Shown here: positions 1 to 8,644 of the stretch, piece after piece | Numbering within the stretch: position 1 is the first letter of the stretch | Layout of the letters: each line of letters begins with the position of its first letter | NCBI GenBank assembly: GCA_043810345.1 | Contig: JBDROF010000016.1 | Coordinates: 45,709-109,708, forward strand | Direction of reading: 5' to 3' | Length of the DNA stretch: 64,000 bases | From: QYOJ01 sp043810345 | GTDB taxonomy: Bacteria; Bacteroidota; Bacteroidia; Bacteroidales; FEN-979 | Notes under the pieces: generated by a model | Databases searched by the model: none | The model's input: only the letters and a program-made list of their open reading frames with translations | What the model was told of the DNA's origin: nothing | Program-made: the position numbers and the translations under genes

Positions 1-658
1 CATCACCTGTCCTGTGATGCGAAGCATGTAAAATCCGGTAGAGAATTGGATCCCGCATGTGCATGTTTGGTGAGGCCATATCTATTTTTGCCCGTAATAC
101 CCTGGCCCCATCTTTGAACTCACCGCCACGCATCCGGGTAAACAATCCCAGGTTTTCTTCCACCGTTCTGTTTCGGTAAGGGCTCTCTTTACCCGGCCGG
201 GTAGGAGTACCACGGGTGGCGCTGATCTCCTCAGCAGTCATGTCGCATACGTAAGCTTTGCCTTTTCTTATCAGGATAATTGCGTATTCGTAAAGTTGCT
301 CAAAATAATCGGAGGCATAAAACAGACGATCCTCCCAATCATATCCCAGCCAGCGCACATCTTCTATAATCGAATCCACATACTCAACTTCTTCTTTGAC
401 TGGATTGGTGTCATCAAACCTCAGGTTTGTCATGCCATGATACCTGTTTCCCAGGCCAAAATTCAAACAGATCGATTTGGCATGACCGATATGGAGATAA
501 CCATTCGGTTCAGGTGGAAACCGTGTGTGCACCCGTCCTTCATTTTTCCCGTTCCGTATATCTTCTTCAATGATCGCTTCTATAAAATTAAGAGACCTTG
601 AAGGTTTCCTATGTTGACTGCCTTTCGGCTCATTCAAAACCTGATCCATAAATTCCAT
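1..658 (-). CDS. glnS: Glutaminyl-tRNA synthetase, N-terminal part (cut by window edge)
   Basis: Class I aminoacyl-tRNA synthetase that charges tRNA-Gln with glutamine in the cytoplasm. About 219 codons are present and the frame is still open at base 1, so the C-terminal half lies outside. The translation carries TRFPPEPNGYLHIGHAKSI with the HIGH ATP-binding motif at about residues 56-59, then LRFDDTNP and RAKIDMASP, which are GlnRS-specific and separate it from GluRS. Two in-frame ATGs, at 658 and 649, could serve as the start; neither has a Shine-Dalgarno sequence, as is usual in Bacteroidota. It is divergent from folB across an 85 bp gap. The anticodon-binding domain cannot be judged here. 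Confidence 0.95.
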   Translation of the reverse strand, partial: MEFMDQVLNEPKGSQHRKPSRSLNFIEAIIEEDIRNGKNEGRVHTRFPPEPNGYLHIGHAKSICLNFGLGNRYHGMTNLRFDDTNPVKEEVEYVDSIIEDVRWLGYDWEDRLFYASDYFEQLYEYAIILIRKGKAYVCDMTAEEISATRGTPTRPGKESPYRNRTVEENLGLFTRMRGGEFKDGARVLRAKIDMASPNMHMRDPILYRILHASHHRTGD

Positions 659-743
659 TCAGGCGGCAAACATACAGAATTTTAAGCAACTGCGGGTTGG
701 ATTCTTAGGAATTTCCTAATTTCGAAGGCTTAAAATCAGGTTC

Positions 744-1094
744 ATGGGAAAAATCTTGCTGGAAGGGATGGAGTTCTTTGCTTACCATGGCTGCTTTCAT
801 GAAGAACAGATCATCGGAACCAGGTTTGTGGTGGATCTTGAGCTGGAGGCGGATACGATAAAAGCAGAAACTCGCGACCATCTGGAAGATACGGTCAACT
901 ACCAGGTGGTGTATAGTCTTGTCCGGCATGAGATGGAACAAAAATCACAACTGATTGAGCATGTGGGCCGTCGGATCCTGAATGCTGTAAAAAGCGCTTT
1001 CCCCCATATCACTTCCCTTCAAGTCAGGATTTCCAAAGTAAATCCACCGCTGGGAGGCAAAGTAAAACAGGTCACCTGTGTGTTGAAGCTTTGA
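744..1094 (+). CDS. folB: Dihydroneopterin aldolase
   Basis: Folate biosynthesis enzyme that converts 7,8-dihydroneopterin to 6-hydroxymethyl-dihydropterin and glycolaldehyde in the cytosol. At 116 residues it has the usual FolB length. Family landmarks are visible: the N-terminal YHGCFHEEQ segment with the conserved substrate-binding glutamate, the VDLELEADT strand, TVNYQVVYSLV, and near the C-terminus the ISKVNPP stretch with the catalytic lysine. It is a single gene, divergent from glnS and followed after 27 bp by tRNA-Cys. The tRNA promoter overlaps the last codons of folB. Confidence 0.95.
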   Translation: MGKILLEGMEFFAYHGCFHEEQIIGTRFVVDLELEADTIKAETRDHLEDTVNYQVVYSLVRHEMEQKSQLIEHVGRRILNAVKSAFPHITSLQVRISKVNPPLGGKVKQVTCVLKL

Positions 1095-1110
1095 TTTTTT
1101 TGTAATTTTG
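1083..1110 (+). promoter_or_regulatory. Bacteroidota-type promoter of tRNA-Cys
   Basis: TTG at 1083-1085, a 17 bp spacer, then TAATTTTG at 1103-1110 fit the Bacteroidota housekeeping consensus (TTG, 17-23 bp, TAnnTTTG). The tRNA starts 12 bp after the -7 box, so transcription would begin just before it. The promoter lies over the 3' end of folB. Confidence 0.7.
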
Positions 1111-1121
1111 TGCCCTCAAAT

Positions 1122-1192
1122 GGTCTCGTGGCCGAGTGGCTAGGCAGCGGTCTGCAAAACCGTTTACAGCGGTTCGAATCCGCTCGAGACCT
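1122..1192 (+). tRNA. tRNA-Cys (anticodon GCA)
   Basis: A complete cloverleaf of 71 nt. The 7 bp acceptor stem pairs GGTCTCG with CGAGACC and is followed by discriminator T, the Cys identity base. The anticodon stem-loop GCGGT-CTGCAAA-ACCGT places GCA at positions 34-36. The T arm is AGCGG-TTCGAAT-CCGCT. CCA is not encoded. Confidence 0.95.
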
Positions 1193-1207
1193 CAAAAAAG
1201 AACGCAG

Positions 1208-1245
1208 CCCGTCGGTAAAGTAACAGACGGGTTGGTTTTATTTTG
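1208..1245 (+). terminator. Probable terminator after tRNA-Cys
   Basis: CCCGTC (1208-1213) and GACGGG (1226-1231) form a 6 bp stem with a 12 nt loop, followed by a T-rich run (TTGGTTTTATTTT). The position 15 bp after the tRNA fits intrinsic termination; the stem is short. Confidence 0.5.
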
Positions 1246-1292
1246 GGTAATGTTGTGAGGTAGCGAAGTGAAATAATGACTTTATAATTGTA

Positions 1293-1814
1293 TTACCTTT
1301 TCGGCGTACTCTTCGAATAAAACAGCAGTTCGCTCAAAAAGACTAATACCAGGGTAAACACGGAACTGACGATGACGCGCAATAGCGTTTGAAAAAACTC
1401 CGTTAATCGAAAGATTTCCAAATAAAAAAGAGCAAGGTGGTGAATAGCCACCAGGATGGAAGCATATACAAAGAACCACCTGTAACCCATAGCCTTCAAC
1501 GATGGCTGGATTCCTAGCTCCTCTTCAGGTTCTCGTGAAATAGCGCGTATAACATAGGGGCGACAAAATGCCATCAATACGGTGGCTGCTGTGTTCAATC
1601 CCAGAGTATTGGTAAAAATATCAATCGAAAGACCCAGAATAAACGCCAGGATCAGGAGCATCCACCGTCGAGTCGCAAAGGGAAGAAGCAGGATAAAATA
1701 GATGTATAAATATGGGTTGGTATAGCCACCCAGGTTGAGATGGTTCAGAATCAGAACCTGAAAAAGGACCAGAAACAGAAACCGGATACTATTTCGCACT
1801 ACAAGATTGGTCAT
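1293..1814 (-). CDS. mreD: Rod shape-determining protein MreD
   Basis: Integral inner-membrane subunit of the elongasome that positions lateral cell-wall synthesis. The 173 residues are almost wholly hydrophobic with about five membrane segments and a short basic tail (SKSTPKR). The N-terminal FLFLVLFQVLILNHLNLGGY and the LGLSIDIFTNTLGLNTAATVL segments are typical of Bacteroidota MreD. Its ATG overlaps the mreC stop (ATGA, 4 bp), so translation is coupled. It is the last gene of purH-mreBCD here: no PBP2 (mrdA) or rodA follows, and tRNA-Cys and folB come instead. Confidence 0.93.
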   Translation of the reverse strand: MTNLVVRNSIRFLFLVLFQVLILNHLNLGGYTNPYLYIYFILLLPFATRRWMLLILAFILGLSIDIFTNTLGLNTAATVLMAFCRPYVIRAISREPEEELGIQPSLKAMGYRWFFVYASILVAIHHLALFYLEIFRLTEFFQTLLRVIVSSVFTLVLVFLSELLFYSKSTPKR

Positions 1815-2641
1815 AATTCCTTAAATGAGGCCTTCAGTTGCTCTTTCTCTTTCCTGAACATATCCACCACCACCACCACGTATCCCAGGCCGTTAAAGTC
1901 GGTGAAAAAGGTCAGAGTGGCTGTATTGAAATTTTCATCCCGGTGTTCGTTCAGATGATCGATGACGCCAATCAGGATCCCATTTGGGAAAACTTCAGAA
2001 TTTCCGCTGGTTATAATAGTATCGCCCGGGAGTACGCGGAGATGTTTAGGGATTTCTTTGACGGCACCGGTGCGGTAATCGCCTCCCGGCCATTCTACAC
2101 TTACCAGTTGATTGTTCTTCAGGAATTTGGCTGATACTATACTTTCTTTGTGCAGCATGGAGAGGATCCAGCTGAAATGACGTGAAACACCAACAACCTG
2201 TCCCACGATTTTATTACCCATGATCACCCCCATTTGAGGCTCAACCCCATGCAATGCTCCTTTGTTGATCATCAGGTAGTTGTTTCGTTTGTTGGTGGTG
2301 TTGCTGATAACCCGGGCGCTGATGAACCGGTATTCCAATTGAAGTAGGGTATCGCTTCGGAAAAAAACGAGTGTATCGGTCACATAGAGTGCTTCCGGCA
2401 TCCGGGCTTGAAGTGTTGCATTTTCTTCGCTCAGGATGAAGTTTGTTCGCTTCAGAGAAAGATACTCGGTAATATCACGGTAAGTTGAATTAATGACCCC
2501 AGAAATGGTAAAGCTCCAGTCGAATATGACCGCTTTCTGATAGTGGTTATACCGAAAAAAAAAGATTAGTGAAACCACTTCCAGAAGCAAAAAAAGAAAA
2601 ATGTAGTAGTGCTTCCGGAAAAAGAGAAAGAGGTTGCGCAT
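1811..2641 (-). CDS. mreC: Rod shape-determining protein MreC
   Basis: Periplasmic elongasome scaffold that links MreB and MreD to penicillin-binding proteins. The 276 residues contain one N-terminal membrane anchor (about residues 12-30), a coiled-coil stretch (about 55-80), and a two-lobed beta domain with the family signatures NYLMINKGALHGVEPQMGV and VLPGDTIITSGNSEVFPNGI. It lies 8 bp after mreB and overlaps mreD by 4 bp, so the three are co-expressed. Confidence 0.95.
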   Translation of the reverse strand: MRNLFLFFRKHYYIFLFLLLEVVSLIFFFRYNHYQKAVIFDWSFTISGVINSTYRDITEYLSLKRTNFILSEENATLQARMPEALYVTDTLVFFRSDTLLQLEYRFISARVISNTTNKRNNYLMINKGALHGVEPQMGVIMGNKIVGQVVGVSRHFSWILSMLHKESIVSAKFLKNNQLVSVEWPGGDYRTGAVKEIPKHLRVLPGDTIITSGNSEVFPNGILIGVIDHLNEHRDENFNTATLTFFTDFNGLGYVVVVVDMFRKEKEQLKASFKEL

Positions 2642-2649
2642 AGGTACAT

Positions 2650-3663
2650 TTACTTGATCAGGAATGTGAATTTATCAAAGTTTTTCAAGGCAATTCCTGT
2701 TCCTCTCGCAACAGCCCGCAAGGGATCCTCAGCTACAAATATCTTTAGCTTCGTTTTCTGGTGTAACCGTTTGTCCAATCCGCGCAGTAACGCACCACCA
2801 CCTGTCAGGTAAATTCCTGTTTCATAGATATCGGAAGCAAGTTCCGGGGGCGTCATCTCCAGGGCATTCAGGACAGCTGCTTCGATCTTGGCAATTGATT
2901 TATCCAATGCGTGTGCAATTTCGGCGTGGTTCACAATTACCTCTTTGGGAATGCCTGTCAAAAGATCACGTCCGTGGACAGCATACTCTTCCGGTGGATT
3001 GTCGACGTCGGGAAGTGCGGCTCCTACTTCGATCTTGATCCGTTCGGCCGTTCGCTCTCCCACGTTGATATTATGCTGTTTACGCATGTATTCACCAATG
3101 TCGGAGTCGAATTCGTCACCAGCAATTCGTATCGATTTGTTATTGACAATCCCACCCAGGGCAATCACTGCAATCTCAGTGGTACCACCGCCGATATCAA
3201 TGACCATGTTGCCGATGGGTTCCAAAACATCGATCCCGATCCCAATGGCAGCGGCCATCGGTTCATGAATTAACCGGACCTCTTTGGCTCCCGCCTGTTC
3301 GGCAGAATCTTTCACCGCCCGTTCCTCTACCTCCGTGATCCCGGATGGGATGCAAATCACCATTTTTAGTGCCGGGGGAAACCAGGTTTTCCTCACCTCT
3401 ATCATTTTGATCATCGCTCGGATCATGTGCTCGGCAGCATGAAAATCAGCGATTACACCACCCCGGAGCGGACGGATTGTCTTGATGTTTTCATGGGTTT
3501 TCCCATGCATCAACAGGGCCTTTCTTCCTACCGCCAGAATCTTGTTGTTGCTTCGGTCAATGGCGACAATCGAGGGTTCGTCCACCACCACCTTATCGTT
3601 GTAAATGATGACCGTATTGGAGGTGCCTAAATCAATTGCTATCTCCTTTGTGAATAACCCCAT
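2650..3663 (-). CDS. mreB: Rod shape-determining actin homologue MreB
   Basis: Bacterial actin that forms membrane-associated filaments guiding lateral peptidoglycan synthesis. The 337 residues match the family length. The phosphate-1 loop IDLGTSNT is near residues 11-18, the phosphate-2 loop DIGGGTTEIAV is mid-protein, the adenosine motif is TGGGALLRGL, and the N-terminal MGLFTKE is the membrane-binding end. The gene follows purH after 16 bp, an arrangement common in Bacteroidota, so the wall-shape genes probably share a transcript with purine synthesis. Confidence 0.97.
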   Translation of the reverse strand: MGLFTKEIAIDLGTSNTVIIYNDKVVVDEPSIVAIDRSNNKILAVGRKALLMHGKTHENIKTIRPLRGGVIADFHAAEHMIRAMIKMIEVRKTWFPPALKMVICIPSGITEVEERAVKDSAEQAGAKEVRLIHEPMAAAIGIGIDVLEPIGNMVIDIGGGTTEIAVIALGGIVNNKSIRIAGDEFDSDIGEYMRKQHNINVGERTAERIKIEVGAALPDVDNPPEEYAVHGRDLLTGIPKEVIVNHAEIAHALDKSIAKIEAAVLNALEMTPPELASDIYETGIYLTGGGALLRGLDKRLHQKTKLKIFVAEDPLRAVARGTGIALKNFDKFTFLIK

Positions 3664-3679
3664 AGTAGTTGTTTCTTTT

Positions 3680-5206
3680 CTAGTGCTTAAAATGACGTAC
3701 CCCTGTGAAGATCATCGACATGTCATGCCCGTCACAGTACCGGATCGAATCTTCATCCCGGATCGATCCCCCGGGTTGGATCACTGCCTTGATGCCCGCC
3801 TTGTCAGCTATCTCCACCGAATCGGCGAATGGAAAAAAGGCATCTGAGGCCATCACCGCCCCCTTTGGATCAAATCCAAATACCTCCGCCTTGAGTATGG
3901 CCTGTTTCAGAGCATCCACCCGGGAAGTTTGCCCCATGCCACACCCGATGAGCTGCAGATTTTTTGCCAGGACAATCGTATTGGATTTAAGGTGCTTAAC
4001 AATCCTGTTGGCAAACAGTAAATCAGGAACTTCAGAAGAAGAGGGGCGTCTCTTCGTCATATATCTGAAATCCTCCTCCCGCTCAACCTTTAGGTCCTTT
4101 TCCTGCTCTATCACTCCATGCAGTAATGATTTAAACTGCCGCTCCGGAAATGTGTACGGTTTTCTGCACAAAATTATTCTATTTTTCTTAGACTTAAGCA
4201 GTTCCAGTGCTTCATTTTCATATTCATCAGCGATGATGATCTCAAAAAAGAGCTTGTTGATCTCTTTGGCTGTCTCTTTGTCAACCAGCCGGTTCAGGCT
4301 GATGATGCCTCCGAAAGCAGATACCGGATCGCAGGCAAGAGCATCTTTCCAGGCTTCACAAAGGCTCTTCCGGGTTGCTACACCGCAGGGATTGGTATGT
4401 TTGATGATCACGGCTGTAGGATCACTGAATTCATCAATCAGCTGGATGGCTGCTTCCACATCCACCAGGTTATTGTAAGAGATCTCTTTTCCGTGAAGCT
4501 GCTCAAACACCTCACCAAGATCTCCGTAAAAGAATCCCCGTTGATGGGGATTTTCACCATAGCGTAAGGGAACGTGGTGCGAAAAACTTTGTTTGAATAC
4601 CGGTAAGTTTAGCTCCCGGTTGAAATACCTGAATATTTCATTATCGTAGTGGGATGAAACCTCGAACGCCATGCCAGCAAGCAATTTTCTCTCTTCCAAT
4701 GTAGCAAAACCTTTTCCCTTTTGCAGAAGCTCCGACACCCTGTTAAAAAGACTGGCAGAAGGAACCACCAGCACATGCCGGAAGTTTTTTGCTGCTGCCC
4801 GGATCAGTGAGATGCCTCCAATATCAATTTTTTCAATGATCTCATTCTCATCATTGGTGTTGATTACGGTTTTTTCAAATGGGTAAAGATCCACGATCAC
4901 CATGTCCACCGAAGGGATCTCATACCGCGTAACATCTTCCACATCGGTGAGCTCGTTGCGCCTCCATAAAATACCACCAAAAATTTTGGGATGCAGTGTT
5001 TTTACCCTTCCCCCAAGGATCGACGGATAGGAGGTGATCTCTTCAATCGGAGTGGCCGCAATGCCTTGACTTTTCAGGAAGCTGAAGGTGCCTCCGGTGG
5101 ATAAAATCTCCACATGATAACTTTCCAGAAGTTTCGCCAGGTCTGCTATTCCCTCCTTAGAATAAACAGAGATCAACGCCGTTTTGATTTTTATCTGGTC
5201 AACCAT
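3680..5206 (-). CDS. purH: Bifunctional AICAR formyltransferase / IMP cyclohydrolase
   Basis: Catalyses the last two steps of de novo IMP synthesis in the cytosol. The N-terminal MGS-like cyclohydrolase domain shows STGGTFSFLK and GRVKTLHPKIFGGIL. The C-terminal transformylase domain shows VIIKHTNPCGVA with the catalytic Lys-His pair, AFGGIISLN and GMGQTSRVDA. I take the ATG at 5206 (MVDQIKIK, 508 residues); a TTG three codons upstream is an unlikely start. First gene of the purH-mreBCD run, divergent from the permease at 5333. Confidence 0.97.
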   Translation of the reverse strand: MVDQIKIKTALISVYSKEGIADLAKLLESYHVEILSTGGTFSFLKSQGIAATPIEEITSYPSILGGRVKTLHPKIFGGILWRRNELTDVEDVTRYEIPSVDMVIVDLYPFEKTVINTNDENEIIEKIDIGGISLIRAAAKNFRHVLVVPSASLFNRVSELLQKGKGFATLEERKLLAGMAFEVSSHYDNEIFRYFNRELNLPVFKQSFSHHVPLRYGENPHQRGFFYGDLGEVFEQLHGKEISYNNLVDVEAAIQLIDEFSDPTAVIIKHTNPCGVATRKSLCEAWKDALACDPVSAFGGIISLNRLVDKETAKEINKLFFEIIIADEYENEALELLKSKKNRIILCRKPYTFPERQFKSLLHGVIEQEKDLKVEREEDFRYMTKRRPSSSEVPDLLFANRIVKHLKSNTIVLAKNLQLIGCGMGQTSRVDALKQAILKAEVFGFDPKGAVMASDAFFPFADSVEIADKAGIKAVIQPGGSIRDEDSIRYCDGHDMSMIFTGVRHFKH

Positions 5207-5332
5207 AAGACACAAGGTTTTGCGCGTTTTCGTGCAATGTTACCAAAAATCGACGTGCCACCAACCGCAAACACCTTCCGAAAGTTAAAATATATTACCT
5301 TTACTGGTCGTTTGCTTCAAATTTACTGAATC

Positions 5333-6577
5333 ATGTGGTTGATTTTAAGACTACTAAGAGAGAGCTACCTCTTTGCTTTCCAGGCTATCATTGTCAATAA
5401 GATCCGGACTATTCTATCCCTGCTTGGGATCACCATCGGGATTTTTTGCATCATTTCCGTGTTCACGATTTTTGATTCGATGGAGATTGCCATCCGGACA
5501 AACATAGAGTCCCTGGGAAGCAACGTTTTATTTGTCCAGAAATGGCCATGGGCTATGGGAGGTGATTACCCCTGGTGGAAATACTATCAGCGGCCTGAAG
5601 CCTCTCTTGACGACATGCGGGAGATCCAGAAACGCAGTACCCTTTCCCAGGTGTCGGCATTCATGATCGGGGTATCAAAAACCGTTAAATATCAGAACAA
5701 CTACATGGAAGGTGTTACGGTTCTTGGGGTCTCTCATGATTTCGACCGGATTCTTCCGTTTGAGATCAGCGATGGCCGCTATTTTTCACCTCTCGAGTCC
5801 AATGCCGGAAAAAACGTGGCCATTATCGGAAGCAATATTGCTGAAAATTTGTTTCCCAGAATGGAGCCTGTCGGCCGGAAAATCAAAGTGATGGGACGGA
5901 ATGTAGAGGTGATCGGCATGATCAACAAAGAGGGCGAAGACATGTTCGGAAATTCCAACGATAACAATGTTCTCTTACCCATTAATTATTTCAAGAGCCT
6001 GGTCGATATCCGGGATATGGATGCCACCATTATTGTAAAAGCAATTCCACTTGTCTCCAACGATGAGTTGCGGGATGAGCTGACCGGGATCATGCGATCG
6101 GTCCGGAAGCTCAAACCCTCCGCTGATGATAATTTCGCCATCAACGAAACCAGCATCATTACCCAGGGTTTTGACAGTCTATTCAATACCATTGCCATTG
6201 TAGGGTGGATCATTGGCGGATTTTCCTTGCTGGTAGGGGGCTTTGGGATTGCCAATATCATGTTTGTTTCTGTGAAGGAGCGTACAGGTATCATTGGGAT
6301 CCAAAAAGCACTGGGGGCTAAAAACTATTTTATTCTCTTCCAGTTTCTCTTTGAAGCTATTTTCCTCTCCCTGATCGGGGGGATCGTTGGATTGCTCATC
6401 GTCTTTATTCTCACACTGTTAGTATCCCAGGCATTTGACTTCGACCTGATCCTCACAGCAGCCAATATCTGGCTTGGCATCGGGGTTTCTGCGGCTATTG
6501 GCCTGATATCCGGAATCGTTCCTGCCTTCACTGCTTCCCGTCTTGATCCTGTGGATGCCATGAGAAGCACGGGTTAG
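5333..6577 (+). CDS. MacB/FtsX-type ABC transporter permease (orphan)
   Basis: Inner-membrane permease of the MacB class (MacB_PCD plus FtsX domains), proteins that use cytoplasmic ATP hydrolysis to drive periplasmic mechanical work such as export or lipoprotein release. In 414 residues there is one N-terminal membrane helix (about 23-45), a large periplasmic domain (about 46-280) and three C-terminal helices. KERTGIIGIQKALGAK (about residue 315) is the coupling-helix signature, and the tail ASRLDPVDAMRSTG is typical. No ATPase gene is adjacent, so the partner is elsewhere. The substrate is unknown. The 3' end overlaps the convergent uridine kinase gene by 50 bp. Confidence 0.88.
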   Translation: MWLILRLLRESYLFAFQAIIVNKIRTILSLLGITIGIFCIISVFTIFDSMEIAIRTNIESLGSNVLFVQKWPWAMGGDYPWWKYYQRPEASLDDMREIQKRSTLSQVSAFMIGVSKTVKYQNNYMEGVTVLGVSHDFDRILPFEISDGRYFSPLESNAGKNVAIIGSNIAENLFPRMEPVGRKIKVMGRNVEVIGMINKEGEDMFGNSNDNNVLLPINYFKSLVDIRDMDATIIVKAIPLVSNDELRDELTGIMRSVRKLKPSADDNFAINETSIITQGFDSLFNTIAIVGWIIGGFSLLVGGFGIANIMFVSVKERTGIIGIQKALGAKNYFILFQFLFEAIFLSLIGGIVGLLIVFILTLLVSQAFDFDLILTAANIWLGIGVSAAIGLISGIVPAFTASRLDPVDAMRSTG

Positions 6578-7175
6578 AAAGTCTTATTCGGGAAGCCAGG
6601 ATATCCATTGCCACCCTGTTTTGTCCTCCATGGGAAACAATAATATCCGCAAAGCGTTTGGAGGGTTCGATGAATTGCTGGTGCATCGGTTTGACAAATG
6701 TTTCGTAATGACGCATGCCCTGGTCAAAGGTTCGATCACGTTCTTCTACATCCCTTCGGATGATCCGCATGAACCGCTCATCCGGATTGGCATCCACAAA
6801 GACTTTGATATCCAGCAAATCTCTGAGCCCTGGTTCGGTAAGGATCAGGATCCCCTCCACGATGATGATTTTCCGCGGCGAAATGGGAATAGTCTCTTTG
6901 GAACGGGCACAGGTTACATAGGAATAAACCGGCATTTCAATCAAATTCCCGGTTTTTATCTCCTGGAGCTGGGCAATTAACAGCTTCCACTCGATGGCAT
7001 CCGGATGATCAAAATTGATGTCTCTTTTTTCTTCAGGGGTTTTATCTCCATTATCCCAGTAATAGGAGTCCTGGGGGATTACGGCAACAGTGTCATCCGG
7101 AAACCGGTTGATCAATTCATTGACGACGGTCGATTTTCCCGATCCCGATCCACCGCTGATTCCGATTGTTAACAT
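6528..7175 (-). CDS. udk: Uridine kinase
   Basis: Phosphorylates uridine and cytidine to UMP and CMP in pyrimidine salvage. The 215 residues begin MLTIGISGGSGSGKST with the Walker A loop at about 8-15, followed by DSYYWD and NFDHPDAIEW for nucleoside binding, IIVEGIL (Walker B) and RRDVEERDRTFDQ. The ATG at 7175 is preferred over a TTG three codons upstream because the family begins there. The start overlaps the 3' end of the epimerase gene by 7 bp. The last ~17 codons are antisense to the permease 3' end, so the tail may be a recent extension. Confidence 0.93.
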   Translation of the reverse strand: MLTIGISGGSGSGKSTVVNELINRFPDDTVAVIPQDSYYWDNGDKTPEEKRDINFDHPDAIEWKLLIAQLQEIKTGNLIEMPVYSYVTCARSKETIPISPRKIIIVEGILILTEPGLRDLLDIKVFVDANPDERFMRIIRRDVEERDRTFDQGMRHYETFVKPMHQQFIEPSKRFADIIVSHGGQNRVAMDILASRIRLSNPCFSWHPQDQDGKQ

Positions 7176-7591
7176 CGTGGACAAAGATGGTCAGGGCCAC
7201 ATAATTCCGTTAATACTCCATGGGTTGACCGGGGATTCAGAAACCCTATGTACAGTCCCTCTGCACCCTTTCGCGGCAGTTTATCAATCGCCTCCAGTCC
7301 CATCTCTTCAGCCTCTTTCAGGGCTTTGTCGACATGGTCGGTGGCAAAGGCAATATGATGAATTCCCTCGCCGTGCTTATCAAGGAATTTTCCGATGGGA
7401 CCTTGCGGATCGGTGGATTCAAGCAGCTCTATTTTCGTTTGACCTACGTTGAAAAAGGCGGTTTTCACCCGCTGGTCCTTTATTTCTTCAATGGCATAGC
7501 AAGGGATTCCCAGGAATTTTTCGTAATAGGGAATCATTTCATCCAGACTTTTTACCGCAATGCCGATATGCTCAATGTAATTCACTTTCAT
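7169..7591 (-). CDS. mce: Methylmalonyl-CoA epimerase
   Basis: Interconverts (R)- and (S)-methylmalonyl-CoA in the propionate/succinate pathway. It is a VOC-fold metalloenzyme of 140 residues, normal for the family. The metal ligands are visible in EHIGIAV (His8), GIHHIAFATDHVD (His) and LTELCGP (Glu). The start overlaps acr3 by 20 bp and the end overlaps udk by 7 bp, so this metabolic gene is read from the arsenic operon or from a promoter inside it. No mutase gene is adjacent. Confidence 0.93.
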   Translation of the reverse strand: MKVNYIEHIGIAVKSLDEMIPYYEKFLGIPCYAIEEIKDQRVKTAFFNVGQTKIELLESTDPQGPIGKFLDKHGEGIHHIAFATDHVDKALKEAEEMGLEAIDKLPRKGAEGLYIGFLNPRSTHGVLTELCGPDHLCPRC

Positions 7592-8642
7592 AAGTTGTGG
7601 TCTGATTAAAGTATCTCTTTTTAAACCAAAAAGCCAGATTCACCAGGCTGATCAACACCGGTACCTCCACCAGTGGTCCGATTACAGCCGCAAATGCTTC
7701 TCCTGAATTAAGTCCGAACACAGCAATAGCTACCGCAATTGCCAGTTCAAAATTGTTACTTGCAGCCGTAAATGAAAGTGTGGTGGTTTTTTCGTAGCCT
7801 GCTTTGAGTTTCCATCCCATGAAAAAGGAGAGGATGAACATGACACCGAAATAGATGGCAAGGGGGATGGCAATACGCACCACATCCAGTGGAATCTTGA
7901 TGATGTACTCTCCTTTCAGGGAAAACATAACCAGGATCGTGAAAAGCAGGGCAATAAGAGTGATAGGAGAGATTTTTGGTACAAATTTTTGTTCATACCA
8001 TGATTTTCCCTTCCACCGGATCAGGCTGAAACGGGATATAATACCGGCCAGAAAGGGGATTCCCAGGTAGATGAACACGCTCTTGGCAATCTCTACGATG
8101 GTAATGTTAACCTCAAACGACTTCAGGCCGAACCAGGAGGGGAGGAGGGTGATAAAAAACCAGGCATAAAGAGAGAAAAAAAGAACCTGAAAGATGGAGT
8201 TGAACGCCACCAGTCCGGCACAGTATTCGCGGTCGCCTCTGGCCATGTCGTTCCACACAATCACCATGGCAATGCAGCGTGCAAGTCCGATCAGGATCAG
8301 TCCGGCCATGTATTCCGGATAGTCCCGCAGAAAGATAATAGCGAGTAAAAACATCAGGACCGGCCCGATGATCCAGTTCTGGACCAGCGAAAGGCTGAGT
8401 ATTTTATAATCCCTAAACACATCCCGCATCTCTTCGTACCGGACCTTGGCAAGAGGTGGATACATCATCAGGATCAGACCGATAGCAATCGGGATGTTGG
8501 TGGTACCTGCCTGGAGCTGGTTCCAGAAACCAACAACACCAGGAAAGAAGTAACCCCACATGACCCCGATCCCCATGGCCATAAAAATCCACAGGGTGAG
8601 ATACCTGTCCAGAAACTTCAGCCGTTTTTTCTTTAAAACCAC
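7572..8642 (-). CDS. acr3: Arsenite efflux permease, ACR3 family
   Basis: Exports As(III) across the inner membrane, driven by the proton-motive force. The 356 residues form about ten membrane helices. The conserved LARCIAMVIVWN carries the essential ACR3 cysteine (about residue 123), and GPLVEVPVLI carries the conserved glutamate of a late helix. The start is GTG (8642), there being no ATG close by. It is preceded by what appears to be a collapsed arsM whose stop ends 2 bp before this GTG. Part of the arsR-arsC-acr3 arsenic operon. Confidence 0.94.
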   Translation of the reverse strand: MVLKKKRLKFLDRYLTLWIFMAMGIGVMWGYFFPGVVGFWNQLQAGTTNIPIAIGLILMMYPPLAKVRYEEMRDVFRDYKILSLSLVQNWIIGPVLMFLLAIIFLRDYPEYMAGLILIGLARCIAMVIVWNDMARGDREYCAGLVAFNSIFQVLFFSLYAWFFITLLPSWFGLKSFEVNITIVEIAKSVFIYLGIPFLAGIISRFSLIRWKGKSWYEQKFVPKISPITLIALLFTILVMFSLKGEYIIKIPLDVVRIAIPLAIYFGVMFILSFFMGWKLKAGYEKTTTLSFTAASNNFELAIAVAIAVFGLNSGEAFAAVIGPLVEVPVLISLVNLAFWFKKRYFNQTTTYESELH

Positions 8643-8644
8643 GC

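Noticed and set aside
5207..5215. TTG start for purH three codons upstream of the ATG (and similar TTG/GTG extensions for udk, rpiB, leuS and the lipoprotein)
   Set aside because: In each case an ATG lies a few codons downstream at the family N-terminus, and the extension adds no conserved residues.
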